Below, one piece after another: positions 59,891-64,000 of a DNA stretch of 64,000 nucleotides. Location of the stretch: contig CM036619.1 in NCBI GenBank assembly GCA_020746105.1, forward strand, positions 52,498,635-52,562,634. Direction: 5' to 3'. Both the position numbers and the translations under genes were made by a program. Source of the stretch: Trogon surrucura. Taxonomy: Eukaryota > Chordata > Aves > Trogoniformes > Trogonidae. The notes under the pieces were generated by a model. It saw only the letters and a list, made by a program, of their open reading frames with translations. It was not told where the DNA came from and made no database searches. Numbering within the stretch: position 1 is the stretch's first letter; every line of letters begins with the position of its first letter.

Positions 59891-62800
59891 AATTCATATC
59901 TGTATGATGCCGTAAATGCAAGAGACTAAAACAGAGTTAGAAAATGTTTAGACAACATCAGTGAAGAACATTCTGACTAGAGCTGTAACTTCGACTGCCA
60001 TTTCTGTCTCACAAATACACCAGAGCAGTACTACTGTATGCTGGACTTGTTCTTATTGTTTGTCCTAGACACTGTCTTCATCTCCAGGGACAGTATAACT
60101 CTCTAGATTAACCTTTGATTTTACTCTATATAACTATTCTTTTGAAACTTATAAGTTTGGTGTAGTAATGAACGAAACCAACAGAATATGTGGAAACATT
60201 TTGTTATGAAAGAACTCTCTGCATGTTGTAATGGCTCCCCAGTATGTTGCTTTTTAATTTCAGGTTATAGTTAGATATTGAAAATAGCTTATGAAGCTAC
60301 TGATTATTGAATGAGATATGAAAAAGGCTATTTCAGACCGTGAAGAAAGGATTTGTTTTACCAGTCTCATTTAACTATTAACATAAAATGAAAGTGTCTG
60401 TGTAGACCTCAAAGCTAAACAGGAAAACTGCTCTCTAATGACAGAATAAGATAGAACTTAGTGTTAGCTGAAAATATCCCTAAGCTACAATACATGTTTC
60501 TGTGAAGTACAGGATGTGTTGTACTTAAAGAAAATACACACTAAAAACATGCTTAACATACTCGAGTGGTGAAAAAAATCCATCATAAAAATGAGGCCTT
60601 ATTTTAATAAAGCACATTAAACTAATGGATGAATGGTTGCCTGTTATAATGATGTCCTAGTATAATTTTCCTTTAAATGAGAATATGGCAACTATAGGTC
60701 TTGAAGGAAAGATGTTCCTTTCTGTGTTAGGAAAAAGTTCAAATTGCATACTGAAAGATTGAGCAAGATGGTGAAAAGAAGGGTGAGAGATGAATTATCT
60801 CTGCAGCCATGAACACCAGCAAATAGCTCCTTTCATTTGAGCTTTACCCTTTTTCTCCTAACCATTATTGCTAAAACTCTGCAGTATACGCCCATCTCTC
60901 TGATCCGCACCACTTTCAACCAGCATTGCCCTCTCACTGTTGACCTTGTGTGCCCCTCCTTGTTCGTTCACTGGGGATTCCACTTAAAATAGCCACGCTT
61001 CTGTGGTTCCTGTTGTTTCTGGGGCAGCTGGTAGCGTTCCCAAGTTCTTCGGGTTGAGCTAATGCAAGTGAAATATTCTGTGTTTTATGTTACATACTAG
61101 GTATCCCAGATATTTTACTTCTATTATCTGCAATTCTCTGAAATTACCTTCAGCTTAGTCTTGTGTTTGCCATCCACCATTGAAATAATACCATGCTATT
61201 TTTTTCTTCAGAAACATACTTCGGTTGGAAAACTGATTGATTTTTGAGAGAGAAGGCTTTACAAGTCTCTTAATTATTAAAGGCACACCACCCTACCCCT
61301 GCCTTTTTTTGTGAAAGATTTGAACCAGGATAGTTATTTTTCCAGATACTGTAGCAAAGGGGAGCTGATTATTAAAGATCCTTTTACATAAGCCAACTCT
61401 TGACATGCAGCTACCTTAGATGTTGTTTGCATGGTTTTGAAGTGTGATTTGAGATAAATCTAAGATAAATAGCTTAAATCTGTATTTCAGAGGTTTTTTT
61501 TGTGAAGTATTTTATTTGAAAGAGTCCATATCTAAGACCTGAAAGGTAATGTGTTCATGGTAAATTTTGAATTAAATAGTATTGAAATTTGCTTTTGCCT
61601 GCTAAAAGTGATTTTTTTTTTTTTATACTACTTTTCATCTTAATTTTAGAGCTTTTAAAAACACGGCAAAATACCCAACATGCCCGACACACCGATGGAA
61701 CCATGACACTTTCTGTAACTTATTGCTTTTATCTGCATAGACCTACATTTTAATATTTTGAAAGAGAAAGAATGATATGAAAGCACGATTGATGTTAAAT
61801 ATTTGTAAATGTTCCCATTTTTCTTCTATTTTTGTATTTGGTGTTTAAACTCCCCTACTCTAAAGAAAAAGACTGAATTCTGACTTTTGAAACAAACCCT
61901 GAAATGAAGCAGGTAATTGCACTGCCCCAGAGTAAACCAGGATTTTGAGAATTTTATTGTGCTTCTGCTTACGGGTGAGAAAGTTTTCCACGTTAGCTGT
62001 GGCAGGACAAATTGACAGATTTGAAGGCTTAAGGGTAGAGTGGACCCCAGGCTTTGACAATTTATTACCGTCACTCATCTGCCTTTACAAATCCCTGGCT
62101 GTGACCTGGCAGCCTTGTAGATGTTCTTTGCCGGCTGTTTCTCTCAGCGTGAGGCACTGTGCATAGAGCTACCAGAGCACTTTGTGCTCCTGCACAAGCA
62201 GTTCTCTGTTGAATTTACCGAAGAATTGGATTTTCTGGATACTTAGATCTTTGACAGAGGTGTCCTTTAGTAGGTTATAAGGTATTTCTCACTAAGTTGC
62301 ACTTACCTTGCATAGCTCTATTTCTACATCTATCCTGAGTCCAAATTGTTGGCCTCTTACTTTCTTATTTATATTACTCACCCATTAAATGTTTTTTTCA
62401 TTTACTGTTTGCTTTCCTTTTTCATCATCGGTGTAAGTTCAAAAAGATGATTCTGTGAACACACTCAAGATGCAAAACCCGACTTCATTTAAGTGCTGTG
62501 AAAATACCGTGATGTTTTTCTTGATTCTTATAATTTTCATTGTAATGTTTCTCAGTTGAAACTAAGCCACTGTTTGGAGAGGTAATTTAAAACAGGAAGG
62601 TTTTTATGAAATTAACAGCTTTAATAACATCCAGCCTTGAAAGTAATTCTGGTTATCCTTGTAGTTTTACTTCTTTAACCCTGTTTACAAATTGATTTTG
62701 CTACTTATTCTCATTGTATCTGAATTAAATAATTTCTGTCTCACATACTTCAAAAGTGAGGACTGCAAACCTGTAAATAATTTTGATAGCATTTGATTTT

Positions 62801-64000
62801 TTATATCTTAAAATCACCTTTAGACTGAAGGATGCAAAACAAAGTGAGGGATCAAGGACTAATTTTTCAATCTGCATCAAGTATGTTCTCTAATACATAA
62901 TCTTTGAAAATAAACTTTCAAAAAGCTGATATTCCAGCTTTTCTTCAGGCATAGTTATTTGGTGGATATAGCAAATGATGAGTGAGCTTTTCGTCCTGTG
63001 TTGCATGATTTTATAAAAGCTGGTAACAGTCAAATTACGTATAATCACATCTGAACTGATCAGATCAAAGATATTTCTTGTCTAATATCTCGCTGCCAGC
63101 AAGTCAGTAACAGATAGCATAGACACATAGGTACAGACTTGACAGGTCAATAGAGGTACTTCCCTGGCATGCTTCAGTAATATCCATCGATTTGTATTTT
63201 ATGACCTTCCTCTCTGTATTTTTGCAGTCGTCACTTAAACATTACCTAGCTGAGAAAGAAGACTCCCTAATGTTGTTAGATTCTTCATGATGTAATTCCC
63301 TAGAATACTTGATAATTTTTCATTAGTTACTATATCTGTGCTTTTCAACCAAAATAGCTGGCTTAGTTTTTCTCCAAGATGCAAGCCACTGAAGAATCAT
63401 GTATATTTGTCGTGAAATTTAAGTTGGAAAGTTTATGGCACTTAACAAGGCCTTAAAACTATCATCTTCTTTGTAATTTTTGTATTTTTCTGTTGTGTTT
63501 TTAGTGGTTTTTTTTTTTTGTTGATAAAGTGTATTCCATGGTCGTAATGTCAGATGAGCTTGCGGCTGTCTTCCTTGATTTAAGTTAGAATGTATATAGC
63601 TAATATCTTGTTAATAAAAATTCCCCTCTGAATTCAATGAATAAAATATGGGGGTTGACTCTTGGAATTAAATGACCATCATTGTCTTCTTTGTTATTGC
63701 CACTTCACATTCAGGTGCCTACTGTGTGATATGTTGTGATTTTTTAACGTTACTGAACTTCATTAAAACTGCTATTTATTCTTCTTGTATTTGGAAAAAT
63801 AATTTTTCATGTAAATGTGGAAATAATTAAGGTAGTTAATAATTTATAGAAGTATATTTGTTTTGGGTTTTGGGATGGGTGGAAATTAAGTTTTAGAGAA
63901 TCCAATGGAAGTGACGGAATAACAGCTGTTTCATGTAACTGCTAATTGAAGTATTAAATAAATGTGAGTGATAACAGTTTTAGGGAAAATTGATAGAGAC
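59891..64000 (+). other. ROCK1 intron 1, last segment in the window
   Basis: About 4.1 kb of AT-rich intron with T-runs near 61,610-61,624 and 63,509-63,519. No ROCK1 exon 2 is visible up to the window edge, so intron 1 is longer than 29.4 kb. Confidence 0.6.

Noticed and set aside
34540-64000. A possible ROCK1 exon 2 within the window
   Set aside because: I looked for sequence encoding 'DGLDALVYDLDFPALRKNK' after an acceptor site and did not see it; a translated search would settle this.
1-64000. LTR retroelements or other virus-derived fossils
   Set aside because: No paired LTRs, gag, pol or env signatures of retroviral type were recognised. The reverse transcriptase sequences present are all CR1.
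1-64000. tRNA, rRNA, microRNA genes or CRISPR arrays
   Set aside because: No tRNA cloverleaf or box motifs, rRNA segments or regular spacer arrays were noticed; CRISPR would not be expected in this genome. Small hairpin RNAs cannot be ruled out by eye.

Overview
The window looks like a sauropsid nuclear genome, most likely a bird. Three things point there: a ROCK1 first exon whose peptide is a clear variant of the vertebrate protein, at least thirteen CR1 LINE fragments in both orientations (roughly 7 kb, about 11% of the window) with the typical octamer 3' ends (ATTCTATG / ATTCTGTG), and no recognisable mammalian SINEs. A crocodilian or turtle cannot be excluded from sequence alone. Only one protein-coding exon of a host gene can be supported; almost every other open frame is either a CR1 or Tc1 remnant or chance.

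Layout. 1-1.9 kb: unassigned sequence. About 1.88-2.34 kb: a small, dense CpG island with no assignable gene. 2.4-31.7 kb: intergenic DNA with CR1 fragments at 5.3 and 13.3 kb, a complete but decayed 1.6-kb Tc1-type DNA transposon (15,856-18,800) into which a 1.3-kb CR1 has jumped, an ancient degraded repeat near 23 kb, and a 567-bp foldback/MITE-like element with about 158-bp terminal inverted repeats at 24.1-24.65 kb. 31.8-32.6 kb: two adjoining CR1 fragments next to the ROCK1 promoter. 32.64-34.35 kb: the large CpG island and long 5' leader of ROCK1, with an NRF1-type palindrome, a C-rich quadruplex-prone tract and several short upstream ORFs. 34,447-34,539: ROCK1 coding exon 1 (31 codons) followed by a consensus splice donor. 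34,540-64,000: the start of ROCK1 intron 1, more than 29 kb, T-rich on the sense strand, with CR1 copies at 38.9, 43.6, 44.3, 51.5, 54.9, 55.6, 57.8 and 59.1 kb.

How it fits together. The functional unit is the ROCK1 promoter, leader and first exon, transcribed left to right. From knowledge of vertebrate synteny (ROCK1 and GREB1L head to head), the island at 2 kb could be the divergent neighbour's promoter, but nothing in the sequence proves it. No convincing new molecular system was found. The observations most worth following are the Tc1 element with IR/DR ends in a probable bird, the foldback element at 24 kb, the nested CR1 events and the uORF-bearing, U-rich ROCK1 leader.
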